This document shows positions 52,306 to 60,604 of a DNA stretch of 64,000 nucleotides, piece after piece. Each line of letters opens with the position of its first letter. Within the stretch, counting starts at the first letter, position 1. The notes under the pieces are model-generated. The model searched no databases. It was given only the letters and a program-made list of their open reading frames with translations, and was not told the origin of the DNA. Source of the stretch: Kribbella jejuensis. GTDB taxonomy: Bacteria; Actinomycetota; Actinomycetes; Propionibacteriales; Kribbellaceae. The translations under genes and the position numbers were made by a program. The stretch covers positions 620,001 to 684,000 of the forward strand of contig NZ_VFMM01000001.1 of assembly GCF_006715085.1 (NCBI RefSeq). The letters run 5' to 3'.

Positions 52306-53310
52306 GTGCCTCGCTCCATCTTGTTCTCGTTCGCGTCCGACAGCTACCGCTACGCGGTCCGCGAACTCCGCGAGGCCTTCCCGGGTGAGCACACCGTCGA
52401 GCGACTCGGCGCGGAGCTCGCGCGACTGGCCGACAGCGCCGTACCGGTCGAGGAGTTCGCGGCGGCCTGCGAGGACGGCCGGATCATGTTCGTCCGGCAC
52501 CTCACGGTCGAGGTCGCCGGATACCCGCTCGACGACCTCCCCAGTGAACCCGAGCTGGCCACCACGCTGCTGGACGAGCTCGCCACCAGGTCGGTGTCGG
52601 TGCAGACCTGGATCGACGACGCCGGTACCGGCAGCCACTACCGCCGCCTGATCGCCGACGCCCTGGCCACCCGTGGGGTTCGTACCGAGCTCGCCGGGCA
52701 GGACGTCGTCGTGTCCGGCGTCGTCGCCGGCAAGCAGCTGCTGCTCGGGGTGAATCGCCTGGCCGACAGCCTGTCGGACTGGCCGGGTGGGCGGATGCGG
52801 TTGGCTCGGGGTGAGGACCGGGTGTCGCGGTCGGAGTTCAAGCTGGAGGAGGCGATCGCGACCTTCGGGCTGGAACTGCCGAAGAGCGGGAAGGCGGTCG
52901 ACCTGGGCGCCTCGCCGGGTGGGTGGACGCGGATCCTGCGGCAGCACGGGCAGGAGGTCTGGTCCGTCGACCCGGGCTCGCTGGACCCGCGGCTGCGGGC
53001 CGACAGGCGGATCCATCACGAGGCGACTACCGCCGGGCGGTTCTTCGCGAACAACCGGGTCCGGTTCGACGTGGTGGTGAACGACATGCGGATGGACCAG
53101 GTGACCAGCGCCCGGATGATGCTCGACGCGGCCGCCCACCTGCGCCGCGGCGGTCTCGCGATCGTCACCCTCAAAGGCGGCGGCAAGAACCCGCTCGACG
53201 GCGCCCGGCACGGCATCGACGTCCTCCGCGAGCGGTACGACGTACTCCACGCCCGCCAACTGCACCACAACCGGAACGAGATCACCGTCGTCGCTCGCAA
53301 ACACGAGTAG
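52306..53310 (+). CDS. FtsJ/RlmM-like SAM-dependent methyltransferase
   Basis: 334 residues from GTG 52306. The N-terminal half resembles a substrate-binding domain of the RlmM type. The catalytic part begins with RVSRSEFKLEEAI, then SAM motif AVDLGASPGGWTRILRQHG, and FDVVVNDMRMDQ and GLAIVTLKGGG as the K-D-K-type motifs of FtsJ. Such enzymes 2'-O-methylate rRNA or tRNA. It is the only plus-strand gene between rpmB and the DAK2 gene, in a conserved minus-strand block, and ends in a strong terminator. Confidence 0.86.
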   Translation: MPRSILFSFASDSYRYAVRELREAFPGEHTVERLGAELARLADSAVPVEEFAAACEDGRIMFVRHLTVEVAGYPLDDLPSEPELATTLLDELATRSVSVQTWIDDAGTGSHYRRLIADALATRGVRTELAGQDVVVSGVVAGKQLLLGVNRLADSLSDWPGGRMRLARGEDRVSRSEFKLEEAIATFGLELPKSGKAVDLGASPGGWTRILRQHGQEVWSVDPGSLDPRLRADRRIHHEATTAGRFFANNRVRFDVVVNDMRMDQVTSARMMLDAAAHLRRGGLAIVTLKGGGKNPLDGARHGIDVLRERYDVLHARQLHHNRNEITVVARKHE

Positions 53311-53339
53311 GCGCCCGGGGTGAGCCCCGGGCGCCTACT
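53306..53339. terminator. Strong bidirectional terminator
   Basis: Perfect 15-base arms AGTAGGCGCCCGGGG (53306-53320) and CCCCGGGCGCCTACT (53325-53339) enclose a TGAG loop. The methyltransferase stop codon lies inside the left arm. It also serves the convergent rpmB gene, which ends at 53368. Confidence 0.85.
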
Positions 53340-53367
53340 GCGAAAGCCCTACACGGAGAAAGCTGGA

Positions 53368-53589
53368 TCAGCCGACGACGCGCTGGACCTTCCCGGCCTT
53401 GATGCAGGAGGTGCACACCTTCATCTTGGTGGGCGTGCCCTTGATGATCGCGCGGACCGGCTGGATGTTCGGGTTGAAACGACGCGGCGTACGAGCCTTG
53501 ACCCGCCGGATCATCGCGCCCTTACCCAGGCGGGCAACGCTGTTGCCGAACGTCGGCTGCTTGCCGCAGACATCGCACTTCTTAGACAT
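53368..53589 (-). CDS. rpmB: 50S ribosomal protein L28
   Basis: 73 residues. The start MSKKCDVCGKQPTFGNSVA and the late CTSCIKAGKVQRVVG supply two Cys pairs, so this is the zinc-binding form, as in many primary L28 copies. The core RRVKARTPRRFNPNIQPVR is typical. It is followed by the strong terminator at 53306-53339 and precedes the DAK2-recG block in the conserved order, with one gene inserted. Confidence 0.95.
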   Translation of the reverse strand: MSKKCDVCGKQPTFGNSVARLGKGAMIRRVKARTPRRFNPNIQPVRAIIKGTPTKMKVCTSCIKAGKVQRVVG

Positions 53590-53625
53590 GATTCTCCGTG
53601 TTCAGGGTCGTGACTCCGACAGATC

Positions 53626-53654
53626 ATGTTACATGTGTGTTGGCGAGCCACCAA
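53626..53654 (-). promoter_or_regulatory. Probable rpmB promoter
   Basis: On the minus strand TTGGTG (complement of 53649-53654), a 17-base spacer and TAACAT (complement of 53626-53631) lie about 37-65 bases upstream of the rpmB start. The stretch is AT-richer than the flanks. Confidence 0.45.
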
Positions 53655-53673
53655 TTCGGTACATACGCACCGA

Positions 53674-55662
53674 TCAGGCAGTGAGGTACGCCACTTCCTC
53701 GTCGGTCAGCTGAACCAGCAGACCCGGTGTCGAGGTCCGGGTCTCGCTGACGTGCCGCGGCCCGATCAGCGGGAACACCGGGTACGGCTGGTGCAGCAGC
53801 CAGGCCAGCGCGATCGCCGTCGGCTCCACACCCTTCGCCGCCGCGAGCTCCCGCGCACGGTCCAGCCGGCGGAAGTTCTCGTCGGAGTAGAAGCAACGCA
53901 CCAGTTCCTGGTCCGACGTGTCCTCCGGCTTGGCCCGCCCGGTGAAGAACCCACGCGCCTGGCTCGACCACGGGAACAGCGCGACCTGCCGCTCCCGCAA
54001 CCACGCCTGCGACTCGTCGTCCGACACATGCCGGCAGCCGGCCCACGGTACGTCGTAGGCCCGCGCGAGGCTGAGGTGGTTGCTGAGCAGCGTGAACGGC
54101 TGCTTGCTGTTCGCCTCGGCGTACGCGTTGGCCTCGTCGAACCGTGCGGTGGACCAGTTCGACCCGCCGAACGCCTTGATCCGGCCCGCTTTGAAGTGCT
54201 CGTCCAGGACGTCGACGAACTCCGAGACCGGGATGTCCTCGTTGTCGCGGTGCATGAAGTACAGATCGACGTGGTCGGTCTGCAGCCGCTCGAGGCTCTC
54301 GTGCAACTGCCGGGTGATCGACTCGGGGTCGCAGTGCGGGGTGTGCGCGCCCTTCCCGATCACCACCACCTCGTCCCGGTTGCCGCGCGACGTCATCCAC
54401 TGCCCGAGCAGCTTCTCGCCGCGCCCGCCGCCGTAGATGTACGCCGTGTCGAACGTCGTACCGCCGCGCTCGACGAAGTCGTCGAAGATCACCGCGGCGT
54501 GCGGCAGCGTCTGCTGGTTGTCCACGCCCATCACCAGGCGGGACACCTGCTTGTCGACGCCGGGCACCTTGCCGTACGTCATCGGGGCGTCGTCGCGGCG
54601 GCGCAGCGGCCGTCCGGTCGCGGTCGGCACGATCGCGTCGTCCCGCTCGCTCGCGTACTGCTGGCCGATCGCCGCCCGCCACTGGTCCTGGACAGTCAGG
54701 TTGCCGAGCGTGTCCGCCCAGCTCATCTCCGGCGCCTCCTGCGCGCCGGAAGCGATCGCCGCCTGCACGGCCTCCGCCTCCGCGGCGTAGATGAGGGCCG
54801 GCTCCGCGGAAATGTCCCGCGGGTCCTCGCCGACCCGGTGCAGGGTGACGTGCGTCGGCTTGCCGTCGCCGCCGAACCACGGGTCCTCGACGACGAGGTA
54901 GCCCTCGCTACCGAAGATCCGGACCTGGTTCTGGTCGGACAGCCGGACGCCGGTGCTGATCTGCGCGGTGATGCCACCGTCGAAGAACAGCGTCGCCACC
55001 GTCCACTCGTCGGCACCGGTCTCGCCGACCGTACCGACCGCGTTCACCGCGGCGGGGTCGGCGTACGGCTGCCCGGTCGCCGCGCCGGCGATCAAGCGCG
55101 CCATCGAGACCGGGTACCCGCCGACGTCGAGGATGCCGCCGCCGGCCAGGTCGTCGGCGAAGATCCGGCTCTCCGGCCGGAATCCGGCCGCGAACGCGAA
55201 CGTCGCCTGGATCTGATGGACGGTACCGATCTCGCCGTCGCGGACCAGCTGGGCGATCAGCTTGGTCTGCGGCAGGCACCGGTACATGTACGCCTCCATC
55301 AGGAAGACGTCGTTGCGGACGGCGGCCTCGATCATCGCTTCTGCCCAGGCCCGGTTGATCGCCAGCGGCTTCTCGCACAGCACGTGCTTGCCCGCCTCGG
55401 CCGCCTTGATCGCCCACTCGACGTGCATCGGGTGCGGCGTGGCGATGTAGACGGCGTCGACGGTGCCGTCGGCGAGCAGGTCGTCGTACGAACCGTGCCG
55501 GTTGCCGATGTCCCACTTGTCGGCGAAGGCGTTCGCCGACTCGAGCGACCTGCTGCCGACGGCGACGACCTCGTTGGTCTTCGACGTCGGCACCTGGCTG
55601 GCGAACCGGGAAGCGATGTTGCCGGTGCCGATGATGCCCCAGCGGAGCTTGTGGTCAGTCAA
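53674..55662 (-). CDS. Fusion of Gfo/Idh/MocA oxidoreductase and aldo/keto reductase
   Basis: 662 residues, about twice the usual length for either family. Residues about 1-335 are a Gfo/Idh/MocA dehydrogenase: LRWGIIGTGNIASRFA, YIATPHPMHVEWAIKAAEAGKHVLCEKPLAI and GGGILDVGGYPVSMARL. Residues about 365-655 are an aldo/keto reductase with its tetrad residues in TTFDTAYIYGGGRGEKLLGQW, VVVIGKGAHTPH and VDLYFMHRDNEDIPVSEF. No stop or frameshift separates them. Each domain uses NAD(P)H on sugars, so the fusion may carry out two sequential sugar redox steps. It is the last gene of a sugar ABC operon, which suits that role. Confidence 0.92.
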   Translation of the reverse strand: MTDHKLRWGIIGTGNIASRFASQVPTSKTNEVVAVGSRSLESANAFADKWDIGNRHGSYDDLLADGTVDAVYIATPHPMHVEWAIKAAEAGKHVLCEKPLAINRAWAEAMIEAAVRNDVFLMEAYMYRCLPQTKLIAQLVRDGEIGTVHQIQATFAFAAGFRPESRIFADDLAGGGILDVGGYPVSMARLIAGAATGQPYADPAAVNAVGTVGETGADEWTVATLFFDGGITAQISTGVRLSDQNQVRIFGSEGYLVVEDPWFGGDGKPTHVTLHRVGEDPRDISAEPALIYAAEAEAVQAAIASGAQEAPEMSWADTLGNLTVQDQWRAAIGQQYASERDDAIVPTATGRPLRRRDDAPMTYGKVPGVDKQVSRLVMGVDNQQTLPHAAVIFDDFVERGGTTFDTAYIYGGGRGEKLLGQWMTSRGNRDEVVVIGKGAHTPHCDPESITRQLHESLERLQTDHVDLYFMHRDNEDIPVSEFVDVLDEHFKAGRIKAFGGSNWSTARFDEANAYAEANSKQPFTLLSNHLSLARAYDVPWAGCRHVSDDESQAWLRERQVALFPWSSQARGFFTGRAKPEDTSDQELVRCFYSDENFRRLDRARELAAAKGVEPTAIALAWLLHQPYPVFPLIGPRHVSETRTSTPGLLVQLTDEEVAYLTA

Positions 55663-55692
55663 GAGGAGTCCTGTGGTCGTGGTGGTTTGAGG

Positions 55693-56520
55693 TCAGAACT
55701 TCATGGCGCCCGCGGCCAGGTCGGCGATGAACGAACGCGCGCCGATCAGGAAGACGCCGATCAAGGGGATCACGCTCATCAGGGCGCCCGCCATCACCAT
55801 CGAGTAGTCGGTGCCGTAGATGCCGTTCAGCTGGTCGAGGGCGACCTGCAGGGTGAGCCGGTTCGGGTCGGTCATCACGATCAGCGGCCAGAGGTAGTCG
55901 TTCCAGACGTTGATGAAGGTGAAGATGCCGAGGAAGGCCAGGCCGGGCCGGAGCACCGGCAGGCCGACGGTCAGGTACTGCCGGAAGAAGCCGGCGCCGT
56001 CGACCTTGGCGGCCGCGATCAGCTCGTCCGGGATCGCGCCCTTGGCGTACTGGCGCATCCAGAAGATGCCGAACGCGTTCGCCGCGCCGGGGATGATCAG
56101 TGCCTTCAGCGACCCGATCCAGCCGAGCTGTGCGAGCACCACGAACTGCGGTACCAGCGACAGCTGGGTCGGGATCATGAACGTCGCGAGGAGGATGCCG
56201 AACAGCAGGTTCCGGCCCGGGAACTGGTACTTCGCGAACGCGAACGCGGCCAGTGAATCGAAGAACAGCACCAGGACGGTGACACCGAGTGACGCGATCA
56301 GCGTGAGCAGCATCGAACCGAAGAAGTCGATGTTGTCCAGCACCTTGCCCATGTTCTCGAACAGGTGCGAGCCGATCAACAGTTTCGGCGGATAGCTGAA
56401 GATGTCCGGGGTGGTGTTGGAGGCCATCACCACCATCCAGTAGAACGGGAAGAGCGAGACGACGACGCCGAGCATCAGGACGACGTGACCGACTGCGGTG
56501 CGCACGCGCTCAATGGACAT
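55693..56520 (-). CDS. Sugar ABC transporter permease (MalG type)
   Basis: 275 residues from ATG 56520, which overlaps the upstream permease gene by 11 bases. It starts MSIERVRTAVGHVVLMLGVVVSLFPFYWMVVMASN. The EAA-like loop is IPDELIAAAKVDGAGFFRQYLTVGLPVLRP. The end VFLIGARSFIADLAAGAMKF matches the family. It is clearly paralogous to the permease at 4672-5499. It forms the second channel half of this importer. Confidence 0.93.
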   Translation of the reverse strand: MSIERVRTAVGHVVLMLGVVVSLFPFYWMVVMASNTTPDIFSYPPKLLIGSHLFENMGKVLDNIDFFGSMLLTLIASLGVTVLVLFFDSLAAFAFAKYQFPGRNLLFGILLATFMIPTQLSLVPQFVVLAQLGWIGSLKALIIPGAANAFGIFWMRQYAKGAIPDELIAAAKVDGAGFFRQYLTVGLPVLRPGLAFLGIFTFINVWNDYLWPLIVMTDPNRLTLQVALDQLNGIYGTDYSMVMAGALMSVIPLIGVFLIGARSFIADLAAGAMKF

Positions 56521-57538
56521 CGACGGCCTCCTTCTTGGCATTCTGGGCTGCGATCCTGCGTTCCACCCGCCGAGCGGCGCGTCGGGTCAGGCGTTCGTCG
56601 TCGGTGCCGCCGATCAGCCGCCAGTTCACGATGCTGAACAGCACGATCAGGATGAACAGCGCCCAGCCGACCGCGGCGCCGTAGCCGAACTGGTTCTTGA
56701 TGAACGCGCTCTGGTACAGGTACGAGACGATCGTCAGGCCGGCGTCGCCCGGACCGCCGATGTTGCTGGTGTCGCCGAACAGCACCCGCGACTCGGTGAA
56801 GATCTGCAGGCCGCCGATCGTCGAGGTGACCGCGGTGAACAGGATCACCGGCCGCATCATCGGCACCGTGATCCGCCAGAACGTCTGCCGCGAACTGGCG
56901 CCGTCCACCCTGGCGGCCTCGTACACGTCCTGTGAGATCGCCTGCAGCCCGGCCAGGTAGATGATCGCGTTGTAGCCCACCCAGCGCCAGGTGACGATGG
57001 TCGCGATCGCGATCTTGATCCCCCACGGCGAGGTCAGCCATTCGACCTGGCCGACGCCGACCGACTTCAGGAACGCGTTCAGCAGGCCGAAGTTGTTGCT
57101 GAAGATCGAGCCGAACACCAGGGTGATCGCGACCACCGAGGTGACGTTCGGGATGAAGTACGCGATCCGGTAGAAGGTCCGGAACCGGGTCGCGTTGTGC
57201 AGCGCGTTGGCGATCACCAGCGCGAGCAGCAGCATCGGGACCGTGGACAGCACCCAGATGATCAGCGTGTTGGCGATCGTCTTCCAGAACGTGGCGTCGG
57301 TGAGCAGGTAGTGGTACTGCTCCAGCCCGACCCACTTCATCTGGCCGATGCCGTCCCAGGAGTGGAACGAGATCCAGATCGAGAACAGCACCGGGAACGC
57401 GCCGAAGATCGCGAACAGGATGAAGAACGGCGCGACCGCGGTGTACTGCGGCAACGCCTGCCGGAACTTGTTCGGCGGCTTGTCCTGTGTGGCCGTCGCG
57501 CTGATGGTGGTCGGCAGTGCCTTACTGGTGACAGCCAT
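56510..57538 (-). CDS. Sugar ABC transporter permease (MalF type)
   Basis: 342 residues, starting one base after the binding-protein stop region. After a polar N-terminus the first helix is AVAPFFILFAIFGAFPVLFSIWISF. The EAA loop is ISQDVYEAARVDGASSRQTFWRITVPMMRP. A basic C-terminal tail (DERLTRRAARRVERRIAAQNAKK) extends into the cytoplasm beyond the usual end. It pairs with the downstream MalG-type permease and parallels the permease at 3743-4675. Confidence 0.93.
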   Translation of the reverse strand: MAVTSKALPTTISATATQDKPPNKFRQALPQYTAVAPFFILFAIFGAFPVLFSIWISFHSWDGIGQMKWVGLEQYHYLLTDATFWKTIANTLIIWVLSTVPMLLLALVIANALHNATRFRTFYRIAYFIPNVTSVVAITLVFGSIFSNNFGLLNAFLKSVGVGQVEWLTSPWGIKIAIATIVTWRWVGYNAIIYLAGLQAISQDVYEAARVDGASSRQTFWRITVPMMRPVILFTAVTSTIGGLQIFTESRVLFGDTSNIGGPGDAGLTIVSYLYQSAFIKNQFGYGAAVGWALFILIVLFSIVNWRLIGGTDDERLTRRAARRVERRIAAQNAKKEAVDVH

Positions 57539-57539
57539 G

Positions 57540-58814
57540 TCAGATCGCCCCCGCTCGGCTCAGTTCACGCTGGATCTGGCGCTGGGCGTCGGCCCAGGCC
57601 TGGTCCGGGTTCTTGCCGGCCGCCTCGATGTTGACCAGTTCGGAGCTGATCGGCGTGTCGATGATGCTGTCGTACGGCGAGAAGTAGGCGCCGGGGTACT
57701 TCTTCGCGGAGTCCGCGAACACGTCGACGATCTTCTGGCCGCCGAAGAACGGATCCGGCGCGGACAGCTTCGGATCGGTGTACGACGCGGGCGTGGACGG
57801 GAACAGCACCGGGTCCAGGAACGCCTGGGCCTGGTTCTTCGCCGACTCGAGCCAGCTGATGAACGCGAACGCCGCCTTCGGGTTCTTGCAGTACTTCGTG
57901 ATCGCCAGGAACGACCCGCCCTTGTTGCCGGCGCCACCAGGAGCCGCCGTCACCCGCCAGAGTCCCTTGGTCTTCGGCGCGGCGTTCTTCGGCCCGAGCT
58001 GAGCCCACCAGACGGCGCTGTTGTACGCGACCAGCTTCCCGTTGGTGACGACGGCGTTCTTGTCGCTCGAGTTCTGCGCGTTCGCCGACAACCCTTCCTT
58101 CACGACACGGACCGCCAGGTCGAACGCCTGCCGCACATGGTCCTGGTCGCCGATGTACTGCCCGTCCCGGGTCATGTACTTCTTGGGCAGCTGGGCCATC
58201 CGGGAGCCGTAGATGCCGGTGATGTTGTCGGTGATCGACGAGCCCGGCACCGCCTGCTTCAGTTTCCTCCCGAGCGCGATCAAGGCGTCCCAGTCCGGGG
58301 CGAGGCCGGCCACGGCGGCCGGATCGATGTCGATCCCCGCCTTGGTGAAGACGTCCGTCCGGTAGAACAGCGCGGTCGGGCCGGTGTCCATCGGGTAGGC
58401 CATCATCTTGCCCTGCGGGGTGATTCCCCAGTTCCACTTCCAGGGCAGGAAGTCCTTCTGCAGGTCCTTGGCGCCGAGTTCGTTCAGATCGTGGAACTGG
58501 TCCGCGTTCGGGAAGTAGGTGGCGACGTCGTCGTTGATCGCGACGATGTCCGGGACGAGCGACTTCCCGGCCAGCGCGGTCAGCACCTTGGTCTTGTAGT
58601 TGGAGCCGATCCGGGTCATCGCGAGCTTCATCCCGTCGTACCCCGGAATGCCCTTCTCCGCCTGGCCGATCAGGTCGTCGTTGACGGATCCGACCCAGGT
58701 CCACATGCTGAGCTCGTTCTTTCCACCCAGCGAACTGACAGATCCACAGCCGGTCAGGCCGGCGGCGGCCGCGGCGGTGCCGGCCGCCAGAAACGTCCTT
58801 CTGCTCAGTGTCAT
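57540..58814 (-). CDS. Sugar ABC transporter substrate-binding lipoprotein
   Basis: 424 residues from ATG 58814, with AGGTGAGG upstream; upstream open codons are not used. The N-terminus MTLSRRTFLAAGTAAAAAGLTGCG has a twin-arginine signal and lipobox with Cys23. The mature domain begins NELSMWTWVGS and includes SWLESAKNQAQAFLDP near the end, matching family-1 binding proteins. It heads the operon of two permeases and the dehydrogenase-reductase fusion. As in the first sugar cluster no ATPase is present. Confidence 0.92.
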   Translation of the reverse strand: MTLSRRTFLAAGTAAAAAGLTGCGSVSSLGGKNELSMWTWVGSVNDDLIGQAEKGIPGYDGMKLAMTRIGSNYKTKVLTALAGKSLVPDIVAINDDVATYFPNADQFHDLNELGAKDLQKDFLPWKWNWGITPQGKMMAYPMDTGPTALFYRTDVFTKAGIDIDPAAVAGLAPDWDALIALGRKLKQAVPGSSITDNITGIYGSRMAQLPKKYMTRDGQYIGDQDHVRQAFDLAVRVVKEGLSANAQNSSDKNAVVTNGKLVAYNSAVWWAQLGPKNAAPKTKGLWRVTAAPGGAGNKGGSFLAITKYCKNPKAAFAFISWLESAKNQAQAFLDPVLFPSTPASYTDPKLSAPDPFFGGQKIVDVFADSAKKYPGAYFSPYDSIIDTPISSELVNIEAAGKNPDQAWADAQRQIQRELSRAGAI

Positions 58815-58880
58815 AGCCTCACCTGGCGCTTTCTGTTGGTTTTCGCCGGAAGGTGTCCACATATGTTTACGTAGCCACCA

Positions 58881-58910
58881 AGGTAAGCGCATACCGACTG
58901 AACCGGTCAA
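58881..58910 (-). promoter_or_regulatory. Probable promoter of the second sugar importer operon
   Basis: On the minus strand TTGACC (complement of 58905-58910), an 18-base spacer and TTACCT (complement of 58881-58886) precede the binding-protein start by about 67-96 bases. Just downstream, TTAC and GTAA elements form an imperfect dyad (58866-58886) that could be an operator for a LacI- or ROK-type regulator. Confidence 0.4.
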
Positions 58911-58933
58911 GCGTCTGATGACAAGATGGCGCC

Positions 58934-59539
58934 ATGAGCTCACGCGCCGTCCTGTTCGATGCCGACGGGGTCCTCCAGCGGCCCACCTTCGACTGGTGGA
59001 CCCGGCTGGGGTCGCTGGTGCCGTCCGGCGGCGACGCGTTCGTGGCCGACCTGATGACCGCGGAGAAGCCGTCGCTGGTCGGCAAGGGCGACTTCCGGGA
59101 GGCGCTGGCCGACGTGCTGCGGCGCTGGAACTCGACCGCCACCGTGGACGAGGCGATCGAGCCGTGGAGCTGGTTCGCCGCCGAGCCCGAGGTGATCGAG
59201 CTGGTGCAGACGCTGCGAGCGGCCGGGGTCGAGTGCCACCTGGCCACCAACCAGCACGCGTACCGGCGGGCGATCATGCAGGACGAACGCGGGTACGGCG
59301 CCTGGTTCGACCGGACGTTCTACTCCTGCGACCTCGGTCTCGCGAAGCCGGATCCGGCGTACTTCCGGGCCATCCTCGGCGAGCTCGGCGTAGCGGCGTC
59401 CGAGGTGCTGTTCATCGACGACAACGCGGCCAACGTGGCGGGTGCGCGGAGCGTGGGGCTGCGGGCGGAGCCGTACGACCTGTCGGCCGGCGTACCGGCT
59501 CTGATCGAGCTGCTACGCCGGCACGACCTGCCCGTTTAG
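58934..59539 (+). CDS. HAD-superfamily hydrolase
   Basis: 201 residues. Motif I is AVLFDADGVLQRP, with nucleophile Asp and acid Asp. Motif II Thr/Asn lies in ECHLATNQHAYR and motif III/IV in LAKPDPAYF and VLFIDDNAANVAGAR. The cap is a small helical insert. Such enzymes dephosphorylate sugar phosphates or related metabolites. It is divergent from the second importer operon, so a link with its substrate is possible. The stop overlaps the convergent CHAP gene by TTAG. Confidence 0.9.
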   Translation: MSSRAVLFDADGVLQRPTFDWWTRLGSLVPSGGDAFVADLMTAEKPSLVGKGDFREALADVLRRWNSTATVDEAIEPWSWFAAEPEVIELVQTLRAAGVECHLATNQHAYRRAIMQDERGYGAWFDRTFYSCDLGLAKPDPAYFRAILGELGVAASEVLFIDDNAANVAGARSVGLRAEPYDLSAGVPALIELLRRHDLPV

Positions 59540-60261
59540 GTGCGCGGGACCTTCAGCTTGTCCCAGCTGTCCTTGCCGGGGATGCCGTCGGCGTCGGCGC
59601 CGTGGAAGCCGAGCTTCTGCTGCCAGGCGGCATACGACTTCACGTCACCGGTGCCCCAGACGTCCTTGTTCGTCTGGGTCTCGTACCTGTTGCAGTCTTC
59701 CGCGATCAGCCGGGCGTGCATCGCCGCGATGATCGGGCTCTTGTGGCCGGCGACGAAGAACGACGTGCCGGGGAACGTCACGAACCCGGTTCGCGGCTCG
59801 TTCGAGTGCACGTACGTCGGCCGCCCGTAGCCGGCGATCCAGTTCGACATCCGCACGTGCCGATCGCACTTGTCGGAGTAGTTTCCCTCGATCGTGTAGA
59901 CCTCCGAGCCGCTGACCCCGGTGACCAGGCCGACGTGGTCGATCGCGGACTTCAGGTCCGTACCGCCCCAGTCGAAGAACACGATGTCACCGCGCTGGAT
60001 GCCGGCGACGTCGACGTGCCACTGGCCGTGCTTCTTGAACGCGTGCGCGTGGGCGGTGGTCAGCGCGAAGTCGCCCCCGAACGTGACCGCCTTCTCGTTG
60101 CCGGAGTGCCAGGCCCAGAACGTGATCGAGGCATCGCACCAGGGGAAGTTCCCGGCGAACGCGTCGCCGTTGCGGTCGCGGTACCACTTCTGGATGTGGT
60201 TCGGCTCGCCGATGCCGAGGTCGGCCTCGGCGATGCTGATCATGTCCTCGACGCCACTCAT
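59536..60261 (-). CDS. CHAP-domain peptidoglycan amidase/endopeptidase-like protein
   Basis: 241 residues. The CHAP catalytic Cys is in GNFPWCDASITFWAWHSGN and the His in AIDHVGLVTGVSGSEVYTIEGNYSD. A C-terminal segment with TNKDVWGTGDVKSYAAWQQKLGFHGADADGIPGKDSWDKLK looks like a peptidoglycan-binding repeat. No signal peptide is visible, so export is unclear. It overlaps a small acidic gene (ATGA) and the two act as one unit. It could remodel the wall or be a phage-type or toxin-like lysin. Confidence 0.85.
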   Translation of the reverse strand: MSGVEDMISIAEADLGIGEPNHIQKWYRDRNGDAFAGNFPWCDASITFWAWHSGNEKAVTFGGDFALTTAHAHAFKKHGQWHVDVAGIQRGDIVFFDWGGTDLKSAIDHVGLVTGVSGSEVYTIEGNYSDKCDRHVRMSNWIAGYGRPTYVHSNEPRTGFVTFPGTSFFVAGHKSPIIAAMHARLIAEDCNRYETQTNKDVWGTGDVKSYAAWQQKLGFHGADADGIPGKDSWDKLKVPRT

Positions 60262-60503
60262 GACCCGTCACCCCCCGGTTCCTCGTCGCCGGGCTCCTGG
60301 TCACCGGCCGGGGGCACCCGGCCGTAACCGCCGTTCTCGGCCGGCCCGAACTCGGCCTCCAGTTCCGCCGGCTCGTCCTCGACCTGGTGGTCGAAGCTCG
60401 GCTCCACGAGCAACCGGGCCTGCTCTTCCTGCGACATGTCGTCGGGCACTTGGTCCAACTGATCCAGTGACGGCCGCCGAGCGGCCTGCACGTTGTCCGT
60501 CAT
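60258..60503 (-). CDS. Small acidic protein coupled to the CHAP gene
   Basis: 81 residues. A GGGGGAG site lies upstream of the ATG. The composition is strongly acidic and Pro/Glu/Gly-rich (SQEEQARLLVEPSFDHQVEDEPAELEAEFGPAENGGYG), likely disordered. Its stop overlaps the CHAP start, so both are made together. No family is recognised; a chaperone, export or anti-lysin role is conceivable but unsupported. Confidence 0.65.
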   Translation of the reverse strand: MTDNVQAARRPSLDQLDQVPDDMSQEEQARLLVEPSFDHQVEDEPAELEAEFGPAENGGYGRVPPAGDQEPGDEEPGGDGS

Positions 60504-60604
60504 CGCGATGACTCCCCCTCAAGACGCTGATTTCCCCCAGGTCTTGAAGCTTCATCCTCCTCCGCCCCCGGAACTCACGGAAGGACCCGGCACACAGGAA
60601 TTTC

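Noticed and set aside
59536..60503. Prophage remnant around the CHAP gene
   Set aside because: No integrase, capsid, holin or attachment-site repeat is near; flanking genes are ordinary metabolic genes.
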